This document shows, piece after piece, positions 48,779 to 56,876 of a stretch of 64,000 nucleotides of DNA. The DNA comes from Kitasatospora phosalacinea. Lineage in GTDB: Bacteria; Actinomycetota; Actinomycetes; Streptomycetales; Streptomycetaceae. The stretch is from the NCBI RefSeq assembly GCF_000717185.1, contig NZ_JNYE01000006.1, positions 98,709 to 162,708 of the forward strand. Reading direction: 5' to 3'. Position 1 is the stretch's first letter. Each line of letters opens with the position of its first letter. A model generated the notes under the pieces. The model did no database searches. It was given only the letters and a program-made list of their open reading frames with translations, and had not been told where the DNA came from. Made by a program: the position numbers and the translations under genes.

Positions 48779-50635
48779 ATGTGCGGAATTGTTGGATATA
48801 CCGGGCCCCAGGAGGCCCTCGACGTGGTCATCGCCGGGCTGCGGCGGCTGGAGTACCGGGGCTACGACTCGGCCGGCGTCGCGGTCCAGACCCGGGGAGC
48901 CGACGGGCAGTGGCTCCTCGCCACCGACAAACGGGCCGGGAAGCTCGTCAACCTGGAGAAGTCGCTGGCCGAAACCCCCCTCGCGGCCGGCACCACGGGC
49001 ATCGGGCACACCCGGTGGGCCACCCACGGCGGCCCCACCGACGCCAACGCCCACCCCCACCTGGACGACCACCGCAAGGTCGCGGTCGTCCACAACGGCA
49101 TCATCGAGAACTTCGCCAAGCTGCGCGCCGACCTCGCCGACCGGGGCCACACCCTCCGCTCCGAGACCGACACCGAGGTCGTCGCCCACCTGCTCGCCGA
49201 GGCCTACGACGGCGACCTGGCCGGGGCCATGCGCGCCGTCTGCCGCCGGCTCGACGGCGCCTTCACCCTCGTCGCGGTGCACGCCGACGCCCCCGGCACG
49301 GTGGTCGGCGCCCGCCGCAACTCCCCGCTGGTGGTCGGCGTCGGCGACGGCGAGAACTTCCTCGCCTCCGACGTCGCCGCGTTCATCGCGCACACCCGCG
49401 AGGCGATCGAGCTCGGCCAGGACCAGGTCGTCGAACTGCGCCCCGACGGCGTGACCGTCACGAACTTCGACGGCACGCCCGCCGAGGTCCGCGAGTACCA
49501 CGTCGACTGGGACGCCTCCGCCGCCGAGAAGGGCGGCTACGACTACTTCATGCTCAAGGAGATCGCCGAGCAGCCGAAGGCCGTCGCCGACACCCTCCTC
49601 GGCCGGATCGGCACCGACGGCCGCCTCACCCTCGACGAGCTGCGCATCCCCGACCAGGTGCTGCGCGAGGTCGACAAGGTGGTGATCGTCGCCTGCGGCA
49701 CCGCCTTCCACGCCGGGATGATCGCCAAGTACGCGATCGAGCACTGGACCCGGATCCCCTGCGAGGTCGAGGTCGCCAGCGAGTTCCGCTACCGCGACCC
49801 GATCCTGGACGACCGCACCCTGGTCGTCGCCATCTCGCAGTCCGGCGAGACCATGGACACCCTGATGGCGCTGCGGCACGCCCGCGAGCAGGGCGCGAAG
49901 GTGCTGGCGATCTGCAACACCAACGGGTCGACCATCCCGCGCGAGTCCGACGCCGTCCTCTACACCCACGCCGGGCCCGAGGTCGCGGTCGCCTCCACCA
50001 AGGCGTTCCTCACCCAGCTGGTCGCCTGCTACCTGGTCGCCCTCTACCTGGGCCAGGTCCGCGGCACCAAGTGGGGCGACGAGATCACCTCCGTCATCCG
50101 CGAGCTCGGCGACGCCCCCCGCCAGGTCGAGCAGGTGCTCGGCACCATGGAGCCCGTCCGCGCCCTGGCCCGCTCGCTGGCCGACGCCCGCTCGGTGCTC
50201 TTCCTCGGCCGGCACGTCGGCTACCCCGTCGCCCTCGAAGGCGCGCTCAAGCTCAAGGAGCTCGCCTACATGCACGCCGAGGGCTTCGCCGCCGGCGAGC
50301 TCAAGCACGGCCCGATCGCCCTGATCGAGGAGGGCCTGCCGGTGGTCGTCGTGGTGCCCTCGCCGCGCGGCCGCTCGATCCTGCACGACAAGATCGTCTC
50401 CAACATCCAGGAGATCAGGGCCCGCGGCGCCCGGACCATCGTGATCGCCGAGGAGGGCGACGAGGCCGTCGTCCCCTACGCCGACCACCTGATCCGGATC
50501 CCCGCCACCCCCACCCTGCTCCAGCCCCTGGTCTCTACCGTCCCGCTCCAGGTCTTCGCCTGCGAGCTGGCCACCGCCAAGGGCCACGAGGTCGACCAGC
50601 CGCGCAACCTCGCCAAGTCCGTCACGGTCGAGTAG
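48779..50635 (+). CDS. glmS: Glutamine--fructose-6-phosphate aminotransferase (isomerising)
   Basis: GlmS makes glucosamine-6-phosphate, the entry to amino-sugar synthesis. The start must be ATG 48779 because the second residue is the catalytic Cys (MCGIVGYTG) exposed by Met removal; in-frame upstream ATG 48767 would bury it. The glutaminase domain shows GIGHTRWATHG, and two SIS domains follow (VIVACGTAFHAGMIA, AISQSGETMDTL, and FLGRHVGYPVALEGALKLKE). The C-terminus LAKSVTVE is the conserved lid. 618 residues, normal. A -10-like TATGCT 7 nt before the ATG suggests a leaderless mRNA. Confidence 0.98.
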   Translation: MCGIVGYTGPQEALDVVIAGLRRLEYRGYDSAGVAVQTRGADGQWLLATDKRAGKLVNLEKSLAETPLAAGTTGIGHTRWATHGGPTDANAHPHLDDHRKVAVVHNGIIENFAKLRADLADRGHTLRSETDTEVVAHLLAEAYDGDLAGAMRAVCRRLDGAFTLVAVHADAPGTVVGARRNSPLVVGVGDGENFLASDVAAFIAHTREAIELGQDQVVELRPDGVTVTNFDGTPAEVREYHVDWDASAAEKGGYDYFMLKEIAEQPKAVADTLLGRIGTDGRLTLDELRIPDQVLREVDKVVIVACGTAFHAGMIAKYAIEHWTRIPCEVEVASEFRYRDPILDDRTLVVAISQSGETMDTLMALRHAREQGAKVLAICNTNGSTIPRESDAVLYTHAGPEVAVASTKAFLTQLVACYLVALYLGQVRGTKWGDEITSVIRELGDAPRQVEQVLGTMEPVRALARSLADARSVLFLGRHVGYPVALEGALKLKELAYMHAEGFAAGELKHGPIALIEEGLPVVVVVPSPRGRSILHDKIVSNIQEIRARGARTIVIAEEGDEAVVPYADHLIRIPATPTLLQPLVSTVPLQVFACELATAKGHEVDQPRNLAKSVTVE

Positions 50636-50650
50636 CCCGCGTATCGTCCA

Positions 50651-50679
50651 TCCCCGGGGCGGGCCTTCCGCCCCGGGGA
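50651..50679 (+). terminator. Terminator after glmS
   Basis: TCCCCGGGGCGG pairs perfectly with CCGCCCCGGGGA around GCCTT, 15 bp after the stop. Confidence 0.88.
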
Positions 50680-50698
50680 CGGACGAGGGAGTACGAGG

Positions 50699-51067
50699 GT
50701 GATCATCGGGGTCGGCATCGACGTGGCGGACATCGGACGGTTCGAGCAGTCCTTGGAACGCACCCCCGGGCTCGCCGAACGCCTCTTCACCCCCGCCGAA
50801 CTCACCCTCCCCTCCGGCCAGCGCCGCGGCACCGCCTCCCTCGCGGCCCGCTTCGCCGCGAAGGAGGCCGTCGCCAAGGCCCTCGGCGCCCCGCCCGGCC
50901 TGCGCTGGGAGGACGCCGAAGTCCGCGTCGAGGACTCCGGCCGCCCCGTCCTCCGCATCACCGGCACCGTCGAAGCCCGCGCCGCCGCGCTCGGCGTCAC
51001 CTCCTGGCACCTCTCCCTCAGCCACGACGCGGGCGTCGCCTCGGCGGTGGTCGTCGCGGAGGGGTAG
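50699..51067 (+). CDS. acpS: Holo-[acyl-carrier-protein] synthase
   Basis: AcpS transfers 4'-phosphopantetheine from CoA to the acyl carrier protein. The 122-residue sequence has the [14 protein letters not shown]g site and [14 protein letters not shown] 50699 follows GAGGGAGTACGAG. The stop codon TAG overlaps by one base the terminal arm of a dispersed inverted repeat. Confidence 0.97.
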   Translation: MIIGVGIDVADIGRFEQSLERTPGLAERLFTPAELTLPSGQRRGTASLAARFAAKEAVAKALGAPPGLRWEDAEVRVEDSGRPVLRITGTVEARAAALGVTSWHLSLSHDAGVASAVVVAEG

Positions 51068-51234
51068 TGCAATCAGGGGCCCGGGGAACGGCGGGTCCGT
51101 GCTGCTGCCGGTCGGAGCCCATCGAAGGTCCGTGCTGCTTCGGGCCGTACGAACAGAACCCGAAGCACCGGCACGCCACGTCAGTGAACCCGCAGCAGCC
51201 CCGAGCCCGCCGTTCCCCGGGCCCCTGATTGCAC
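51067..51234 (+). repeat. Dispersed palindromic repeat, copy B (MITE-like inverted repeat)
   Basis: Perfect 29-bp inverted terminal arms (51067-51095 and 51206-51234, the left one starting GTGCAATCAGGGGCCCGGGG) bracket an interior that is itself an imperfect palindrome, with GCTGCTGC and GTGCTGCTTCGGG echoed in inverse near the right side. Total 168 bp, no coding content. Its left half matches copy A at 4010-4110. It would fold into one long hairpin between acpS and the nnr gene. Confidence 0.85.
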
Positions 51235-51262
51235 GGTCCGTCCGCCCAGAATGGAGCACCGC

Positions 51263-52702
51263 ATGCGCCACGCCCACACCGTCGAGCAGGTCCGTTCCGC
51301 CGAAGCCGCGCTGATGGCCGGGCTGCCGGAGGGCGCGCTGATGCAGCGGGCCGCCGCCGGGCTGGCCGCGGTCTGCGCCGGGCTGCTGCCCCGGGTGTAC
51401 GGGAGCCGGGTGCTGGTGCTGGCCGGGTCGGGGGACAACGGCGGGGACGCCCTCTTCGCGGCCGCGCGCCTGTCGCGTCGCGGGGCCCGGGTCGAGGCGC
51501 TGCTGCTGGACCCGGCGAGGGCGCACGCCGGGGGCCTGGCCGCCCTGCTCGCCGCCGGGGGCCGCCCCACCGCGGACCGGGACGCCTTCACCCGGGCCGA
51601 CCTGGTGCTGGACGGCATCGTCGGGATCGGCGGCCGCGGCCCGCTGCGCCCGGCCGCCGCCCCGTTCGCCGAACTGCCGCGCCGCGGCCGCCTGGTCGCC
51701 GTGGACGTCCCGTCCGGCGTCGACCCGGACACCGGCGAGGTCGCCGGGCCCGCGCTGCGCGCCGACGCCACGGTCTGCTTCGGCACCCACAAGCCCGGCC
51801 TGCTGATCGACCCCGGCGCGCAGTACGCGGGCGTCGTCCACCTGGTCGGCCTCGGGCTCGACCTGCCGCCCGCCCCCGTCGAGGCGCTCCAGCACGCCGA
51901 CGTGGCCGCCCTGCTGCCGGTGCCCGGCGCGGAGAGCGACAAGTACCGGCGCGGGGTGGTCGGCGTCGCCGCCGGGTCGGCCCGCTACCCGGGCGCGGCG
52001 GTGCTGGCCGTCGCGGGGGCGCTGCACGGTGGGGCCGGGGCGGTGCGCTACACCGGGCACGCGGCGGCGGAGGTGGTCCGCCGCCACCCCGAGACGCTGG
52101 TCACCGAGGACGGCCCGGCCCGGGCCGGGAGGGTCCAGGCGTGGGTGGTCGGCCCGGGCGGCGGCGCGGACGCCGAACGGACGCTGCGCGAGGCGCTGGA
52201 CACCGGGATGCCCGTCCTGGTCGACGCCGACGCCCTCACCGAACTCGCCCGCCTCGGCCCGTCCGCGCTCTCCGGCCGCCCCGCCCCCGTCCTGCTCACC
52301 CCGCACGCGGGCGAGGCCGCCCGCCTGCTCGCCGGGCTCGGCGAGGACACCGACGCCGCGGCCGTCGCCGGACGGCGGCTGCGCACCGCCCGGCGGCTCG
52401 CCGCGGGGTACGGCGCGACCGTGCTGCTCAAGGGCTCCACCACGGTCGTCGCCGACCCGGACGGCCGGGCCCGGGTCAACTCCACCGGCACCGGCTGGCT
52501 CGGCACCGCGGGCAGCGGCGACGTCCTCTCCGGCCTGGCCGGCTCCCTGCTCGCCACCGGCCTCTCCCCGCTGGACGCCGCCTCCGCCGCCGCCCACCTG
52601 CACGGCCTCGCGGGCCGCCTCGCCGCCGCCCCGGGCGCCCCCGTCACCGCCCTCGACCTCGCCGCCGCCCTCCACCGCGCCTGGGCGTCCCTCGTGGCGT
52701 AG
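51263..52702 (+). CDS. nnr: Bifunctional NAD(P)H-hydrate epimerase/dehydratase
   Basis: The protein repairs hydrated NADH/NADPH. The N-terminal YjeF_N epimerase domain (about 1-215) has GSGDNGGDALFAAARL and VDVPSGVDPDTGEV. The C-terminal dehydratase domain has VGPGGGADAERTL, LTPHAGEAARLLAG and NSTGTGWLGTAGSGDVLSGL. ATG 51263 is chosen since GGAG (51253-51256) is well spaced for it; ATG 51251 is in frame but contains that site. 479 residues. The gene order acpS-nnr-alr is conserved in streptomycetes. Confidence 0.95.
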   Translation: MRHAHTVEQVRSAEAALMAGLPEGALMQRAAAGLAAVCAGLLPRVYGSRVLVLAGSGDNGGDALFAAARLSRRGARVEALLLDPARAHAGGLAALLAAGGRPTADRDAFTRADLVLDGIVGIGGRGPLRPAAAPFAELPRRGRLVAVDVPSGVDPDTGEVAGPALRADATVCFGTHKPGLLIDPGAQYAGVVHLVGLGLDLPPAPVEALQHADVAALLPVPGAESDKYRRGVVGVAAGSARYPGAAVLAVAGALHGGAGAVRYTGHAAAEVVRRHPETLVTEDGPARAGRVQAWVVGPGGGADAERTLREALDTGMPVLVDADALTELARLGPSALSGRPAPVLLTPHAGEAARLLAGLGEDTDAAAVAGRRLRTARRLAAGYGATVLLKGSTTVVADPDGRARVNSTGTGWLGTAGSGDVLSGLAGSLLATGLSPLDAASAAAHLHGLAGRLAAAPGAPVTALDLAAALHRAWASLVA

Positions 52703-52891
52703 CGGAAGGGGCGCGTACCCAGGCGCCCTGACGTGGTCCTCGCCGTTCCCGCCCGCCGCCGGAACCGGAGGGCGCGCCACCGCGTGGAAGCACCCGGAGC
52801 GGCTGTCTGGGCGGGGCGGGCGGGTGAGGAGGGCCCGGTCGGCCGTGCCCCTGATGGGGGGACCGGCCGCTGTCTGGGAGACTGATACGCG
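52703..52891 (+). promoter_or_regulatory. nnr-alr spacer
   Basis: This 189-bp gap has no gene. It holds the 18-mer CGGTCGGCCGTGCCCCTG (52836-52853) shared with the tandem repeat at 6577-6594. A TGTCTGGG motif occurs twice (52806 and 52872). No clear promoter was found. Confidence 0.4.
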
Positions 52892-54076
52892 ATGACGACT
52901 GCGAACACCACCGGGACGCCCGCCCTGGCCCAGGGGGCACGGGCCGAGGCGACCGTCGACCTGGCCGCGCTGCGCGACAACCTGGCCGCGCTGCGGGCCC
53001 GCACCAACGGGCCCGAGCTGATGGCCGTGGTCAAGGCGGACGCCTACGGCCACGGTGCGCTGCGCTGCGCCCGGGAGGCCGTCGCGGCCGGGGTCGGCTG
53101 GCTCGGGACGGCGACCCCGGAGGAGGCACTCGCGCTGCGGGCCGCCGGGATCGGCCCGGAGCAGGCCCGGATCCTGTGCTGGCTGTGGACGCCGGGCGGG
53201 CCGTGGGCCCGGGCGCTGCGCGAGTCGGTGGACATCTCGGTCAGCGGCCAGTGGGCGCTGGACGAGCTGCTCGCCGCCGTCCGCGAGACCGGCGTCCCGG
53301 CCCGGGTGCACCTGAAGGCCGACACCGGCCTGGGCCGCAACGGCTGCCAGCCGCACGACTGGCCGGACCTGGTGGAGAACGCCGTCAAGGCGCAGGCCGA
53401 CGGCATGCTGCGGGTGGTCGGCGTCTGGTCGCACTTCGCGGCCGCCGACGAGCCCGGCCACCCCTCGATCCAGGCCCAGCTGGACTCCTTCGCGCAGGCC
53501 CTGGCGTTCGCCGAGCGCTCCGGCGTCGACCCCGAGGTGCGCCACCTGGCGAACTCCCCGGCGACGCTGCTGCTGCCGCAGTCGCACTACGACCTGGTCC
53601 GGCCCGGCCTGGCGATGTACGGCCTGTCGCCCGTCCCGGACGTCGGCGGACCCGCCGACTTCGGGCTGCGCCCGGTGATGTCGCTGGCGGCCCGGCTGGC
53701 GCTGGTCAAGCGCGTCCCCGGCGGCCACGGCATCTCGTACGGGCACCACTACACGACGCCGGGCCCGACCACGCTGGGCCTGGTCCCGCTCGGCTACGCG
53801 GACGGCGTGCCGCGGCACGCCAGCAACACCGGCCCGGTGCAGATCGGTTCGACCTGGTACCGGGTGGCCGGGCGGGTCGCGATGGACCAGTTCGTCGTCG
53901 ACCTCGGCGGGGACGTGCCGGAGGTCGGCGAGGAGGTGCTGCTGTTCGGCGCGGGCGAGCGGGGCGAGCCCACCGCCGAGGACTGGGCGCGGGCCTGCGG
54001 CACCATCGCGTACGAGGTCATCACCCGGATCGGGGGCCGGGTCCCGCGACGCTACGTCGGCGGGCTGCGGGGGTGA
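52892..54076 (+). CDS. alr: Alanine racemase
   Basis: This PLP enzyme makes D-alanine for peptidoglycan. The PLP lysine is in MAVVKADAYGHGA near residue 47. The second catalytic residue, Tyr, is in GISYGHHYTTPG near residue 286. LGYADGVPRHASN and RVAMDQFVVDLG are also present. 394 residues. ATG 52892 has GGGAGAC upstream. A hydrolase gene follows three bases later. Confidence 0.97.
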   Translation: MTTANTTGTPALAQGARAEATVDLAALRDNLAALRARTNGPELMAVVKADAYGHGALRCAREAVAAGVGWLGTATPEEALALRAAGIGPEQARILCWLWTPGGPWARALRESVDISVSGQWALDELLAAVRETGVPARVHLKADTGLGRNGCQPHDWPDLVENAVKAQADGMLRVVGVWSHFAAADEPGHPSIQAQLDSFAQALAFAERSGVDPEVRHLANSPATLLLPQSHYDLVRPGLAMYGLSPVPDVGGPADFGLRPVMSLAARLALVKRVPGGHGISYGHHYTTPGPTTLGLVPLGYADGVPRHASNTGPVQIGSTWYRVAGRVAMDQFVVDLGGDVPEVGEEVLLFGAGERGEPTAEDWARACGTIAYEVITRIGGRVPRRYVGGLRG

Positions 54077-54079
54077 CGG

Positions 54080-55234
54080 ATGGCTGAGGAGTCCTCCTCC
54101 GGCGGGGTGTCCCGGGCCGGGCTGATCGGCATCTCGCTGGGCGTGCTGGCGGCCGGGGCCGCCGCCGGGGTGGCGATCGAGCGGCTGACGGTCGGCCGGG
54201 CGATGCGCAGGCGGGCCCGGGCGGAACTGGACGCGGCCGCCGCCTTCGGGACGCTGCGCGGCACCGCCGTGACGGTGCCCGCCGCGGACGGCACCGGCCT
54301 GTACGCCGAGGTCGACGAGGCGCAGGGGGCGCCCGGGCCCACCGTGGTGTTCTGCCACGGCTACTGCCTGAACCAGGACAGCTGGCACTTCCAGCGGGCC
54401 GCGCTGCGCGGCGTCCTGCGCACCGTGTTCTGGGACCAGCGCAGCCACGGCCGCTCCGAGCGCTCCCGCTCGCACCTGGCCGGCGAGCCCGCCTCGATCG
54501 ACCAGCTCGGCGCCGACCTGGAGGCGGTGCTGGACGCGGTCGTCCCCGAGGGGCCGGTGGTGCTGGTCGGGCACTCGATGGGCGGGATGACGGTGATGGC
54601 GCTCGCCGACCGGCGCCCCGAGCTGTTCGCCCCCGGCGGCCGGGTGGCCGGCGTCGCGCTGCTCGGCACCCTGGCGGGCGACTGGGACGCGGTGCCGCTG
54701 GGCCTGCCCGCGGTCGGCGCCAAGGTGGTCAAGCGGGTCGCGCCCGGGGTGGTGCGGGCGCTGGGCCGCCAGGTCGAACTGGTCGAGGCCACCCGCCGCT
54801 GGGGCTCCGACCTGGCCGCGGTGTTCTACCGGCGGTTCTCCTTCGGCAGCAGGGACGTCGACCCGTCGGTCGCCCGGTTCGCCGACCAGCTGCTGGACGC
54901 CACCCCCATCGACGTGGTCGCCGAGTTCTACCCGACGTTCTCCGCGCACGACAAGCGCGCCGCGCTGGCCGCCATGGCCGACCTGCCCGTCCTCGTCCTG
55001 GCCGGGACGAAGGACCTGCTGACCCCGCCCGAGTACTCCGAGGCGATCGCCGCCGAGCTGCCCGGCGCCCGGCTGGTGCTGGTCGAGGGCGCCGGGCACC
55101 TGGTGATGCTGGAGCGCCCCGGCACCGTCGACCGCGAGCTCGCCGCGCTGCTGGAGCGCGCCGCCGGGCACGCCGGGACGGGCCCGCTGCCGGACGCGGT
55201 GCGGGAGCTGGCGCAGGAGCAGCCGGAGGGCTGA
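54080..55234 (+). CDS. Alpha/beta hydrolase, membrane-anchored
   Basis: The N-terminus has one hydrophobic segment (AGLIGISLGVLAAGAAAGVAI) followed by an alpha/beta hydrolase fold. The oxyanion region is VVFCHGYCLNQDSW, the nucleophile elbow is VLVGHSMGGM (Ser near residue 163), the acid is in VLAGTKDLLTP and the His in VEGAGHLVMLERP. All triad residues are intact. The substrate is unknown. 384 residues; it lies in the conserved alr-hydrolase-tsaE run of streptomycetes. Confidence 0.92.
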   Translation: MAEESSSGGVSRAGLIGISLGVLAAGAAAGVAIERLTVGRAMRRRARAELDAAAAFGTLRGTAVTVPAADGTGLYAEVDEAQGAPGPTVVFCHGYCLNQDSWHFQRAALRGVLRTVFWDQRSHGRSERSRSHLAGEPASIDQLGADLEAVLDAVVPEGPVVLVGHSMGGMTVMALADRRPELFAPGGRVAGVALLGTLAGDWDAVPLGLPAVGAKVVKRVAPGVVRALGRQVELVEATRRWGSDLAAVFYRRFSFGSRDVDPSVARFADQLLDATPIDVVAEFYPTFSAHDKRAALAAMADLPVLVLAGTKDLLTPPEYSEAIAAELPGARLVLVEGAGHLVMLERPGTVDRELAALLERAAGHAGTGPLPDAVRELAQEQPEG

Positions 55235-55295
55235 GCCGGGCGCCCCGCGCGGTGTGGCACCTTAGGGGAGGCCGCAACGATCGAAGAAGGACGCC

Positions 55296-55808
55296 ATGGG
55301 TTCGCAGACCACTCTGACCGTCGAAACCGCGGAGCGGATGACCGGCCTCGGCCGGCGCCTGGCCGCCCTGCTGCGCCCCGGCGACCTGGTGCTGCTGTCG
55401 GGGGAGCTGGGCGCGGGCAAGACCACGCTGACCCGCGGCCTGGGCGAGGGCCTGGGCGTGCGCGGCGCGGTCACCTCGCCGACCTTCGTGATCGCCCGGG
55501 TGCACCCCTCGCTGACCGGCGGCCCCGCCCTGGTGCACGTGGACGCGTACCGGCTGGGCGGCGGGCTGGAGGAGATGGAGGACCTCGACCTGGACGTGTC
55601 GCTGCCCGAGTCGGTGGTCGTCGTCGAGTGGGGCGAGGGCAAGGTCGAGGAGCTCTCCGAGGACCGGCTGGAGGTCCGGATCGAGCGGACCCTCGGCGGC
55701 GAGGCGGTGGAGGCGCCGGACGGGGAGTCGGACGGGCGGCGGGTCACCTTCACCGGGCTGGGCGGTCGCTGGGACGGTGCGGACCTCACCGGATTGGGTG
55801 AGAACTGA
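55296..55808 (+). CDS. tsaE: tRNA t6A biosynthesis ATPase TsaE
   Basis: TsaE is needed with TsaB and TsaD to make N6-threonylcarbamoyl-adenosine at tRNA position 37. The P-loop is GELGAGKTTLTRGLG near residue 38. SPTFVIAR, HVDAYRL and VVEWGEG are family motifs. 170 residues. ATG 55296 follows GAAGAAGGACG. tsaB and tsaD lie 1.1-2.3 kb downstream on the same strand. Confidence 0.96.
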   Translation: MGSQTTLTVETAERMTGLGRRLAALLRPGDLVLLSGELGAGKTTLTRGLGEGLGVRGAVTSPTFVIARVHPSLTGGPALVHVDAYRLGGGLEEMEDLDLDVSLPESVVVVEWGEGKVEELSEDRLEVRIERTLGGEAVEAPDGESDGRRVTFTGLGGRWDGADLTGLGEN

Positions 55809-55812
55809 CCCG

Positions 55813-55838
55813 GGTTTCCGACACCGTGTCGGGAAACG
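55813..55838 (+). terminator. Hairpin after tsaE
   Basis: GTTTCCGACA pairs with TGTCGGGAAAC (one bulged G) just after the tsaE stop. Confidence 0.6.
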
Positions 55839-55876
55839 GTTGCGGCGCACCGCGCGGGCGTGATGGGATGGCCGCA

Positions 55877-55896
55877 GCAGGTTAGGTATGCCTAAC
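55877..55896 (+). promoter_or_regulatory. DtxR/IdeR-type iron box
   Basis: GCAGGTTAGGTATGCCTAA matches the DtxR/IdeR consensus TTAGGTTAGGCTAACCTAA at 14 of 19 positions. It contains the inverted repeat GTTAGG-TATG-CCTAAC (55881-55896). It lies 14 bp before the ATG of the small ORF at 55911 and overlaps a possible -10 (TAGGTA), so an iron-loaded DmdR-type repressor could block transcription. Confidence 0.55.
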
Positions 55897-55910
55897 TAGG
55901 GAGGCGCCCG

Positions 55911-56099
55911 ATGCCGAGCACACCCCCCACCGACACCGAGGACCGCCCGGAGCGGGCCCGGGCCCAAGCCCCGGCTCCGGCTCCGGCCGCCGCGCCGGAA
56001 CGCGCTGCTGCCGCCGCGCCCGTGCCGATGCGCGCCCTGCTGGCGTCCTGCCGGGCCGCCGAGGCCGTCTCCACCCCGCCGGAGCGCACCGCCGCGTAG
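55911..56099 (+). CDS. Small Ala/Pro-rich protein behind an iron box
   Basis: The 62-residue ORF has a strong ribosome-binding site (AGGGAGG) well placed before ATG 55911. The middle is low complexity (APAPAPAAAPERAAAAAP). The C-terminal part MRALLASCRAAEAVSTPPE contains a single Cys. I recognise no family. The combination of iron box, good ribosome-binding site and isolated position suggests a real iron-regulated small gene, but amino-acid bias alone could arise from GC content. Confidence 0.5.
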   Translation: MPSTPPTDTEDRPERARAQAPAPAPAAAPERAAAAAPVPMRALLASCRAAEAVSTPPERTAA

Positions 56100-56142
56100 C
56101 CGCCCGGGGCGGGGGCGTCGGGGGCCGCGGGGGCGTGGGGGC

Positions 56143-56712
56143 TCAGGCGACCACGACCACCCGGGTGCCGTTCGGCGCGAAGTCCCAGAGCAGCTGGCCG
56201 TCCGCCCGGGTGGCCCGGACGCCGCCGGTCTTCGTCCTCGGGTCCAGCGACGGGGCCGGGGCCCTCTCGTCCACCAGCGCGCTGAAGCCGAAGACCGTGC
56301 CCGACTGCTGGGCGAACCGCACCACGTGCTCGATCTGCCGCCCGTCCGTGCCGGTGCCCGCCGCGGTCCGGCTGGCGACGCTGTACGTGCCCGCGGCCGG
56401 GAGGGTGTTGCCCGGCACCACCTTGAACGAGGCCACCACCGGGTTCGGCTTCTTCGGGTCGACCAGCCACACCTGCTGCTGCTCCAGCGAGTACACCACC
56501 CGCAGGCCCGAGCCGGACTCGGCGGGCAGCGGCGGCGCGGTCGGCCGACCGCTCTCCGGCGCGGAGGCCGAGGGGGCGGCGCTCGACGCGGACGGCACGG
56601 CCGCGACCGCGCGCGAGGCCGCGCCGTTCGCCTGGAAGGCCAGCAGCCCCACCACCGCCAGGGCGCCCAGGGTCAGCCCGCCGACCACCGCACCAGGACC
56701 CAGCTTCGCCAC
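56143..56712 (-). CDS. Membrane-anchored YkuD-like protein lacking the catalytic cysteine
   Basis: The 189-residue product has an N-terminal membrane anchor or uncleaved signal (GAVVGGLTLGALAVVGLLAF), a Ser/Ala/Pro linker, and a domain from about residue 65 that resembles L,D-transpeptidase (YkuD) repeats: RVVYSLEQQQVWLVDPKKP, LPAAGTYSV, and GGVRATRADGQLLWDFAPNG near the C-terminus. In active enzymes the last motif reads GCIR; here it is GGVR, and the upstream His-Ser pair is not seen. It is thus probably non-catalytic, perhaps a peptidoglycan-binding or regulatory protein. It converges on the small iron-box ORF and diverges from tsaB. Confidence 0.65.
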   Translation of the reverse strand: MAKLGPGAVVGGLTLGALAVVGLLAFQANGAASRAVAAVPSASSAAPSASAPESGRPTAPPLPAESGSGLRVVYSLEQQQVWLVDPKKPNPVVASFKVVPGNTLPAAGTYSVASRTAAGTGTDGRQIEHVVRFAQQSGTVFGFSALVDERAPAPSLDPRTKTGGVRATRADGQLLWDFAPNGTRVVVVA

Positions 56713-56863
56713 GTCAGCTCCTCAACGCTCCGCGCCGCACCGTATCGACCTCAGCGAAGCCCATCGTGCCAGGTGCGGTCCGCCGTTCCGGCCTCTTGGC
56801 GGTCGTGTGTTCCCGGCCGGGGCTCCGCACCGGGCGCGGTGCGGGCCGCCGCGCCGGACCCTC

Positions 56864-56876
56864 TAACCTTGAACCC
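56864..56876 (+). promoter_or_regulatory. Leaderless-type -10 before tsaB
   Basis: TAACCT (56864-56869) ends 7 nt before the tsaB GTG; no Shine-Dalgarno sequence lies between. The -35 is weak. Confidence 0.45.

Noticed and set aside
48719..55171. 2150-codon open frame on the minus strand
   Set aside because: It lies antisense to glmS, acpS, nnr, alr and the hydrolase, is low complexity (Gly/Val/Asp/Gln rich) and arises from the third-position GC bias.
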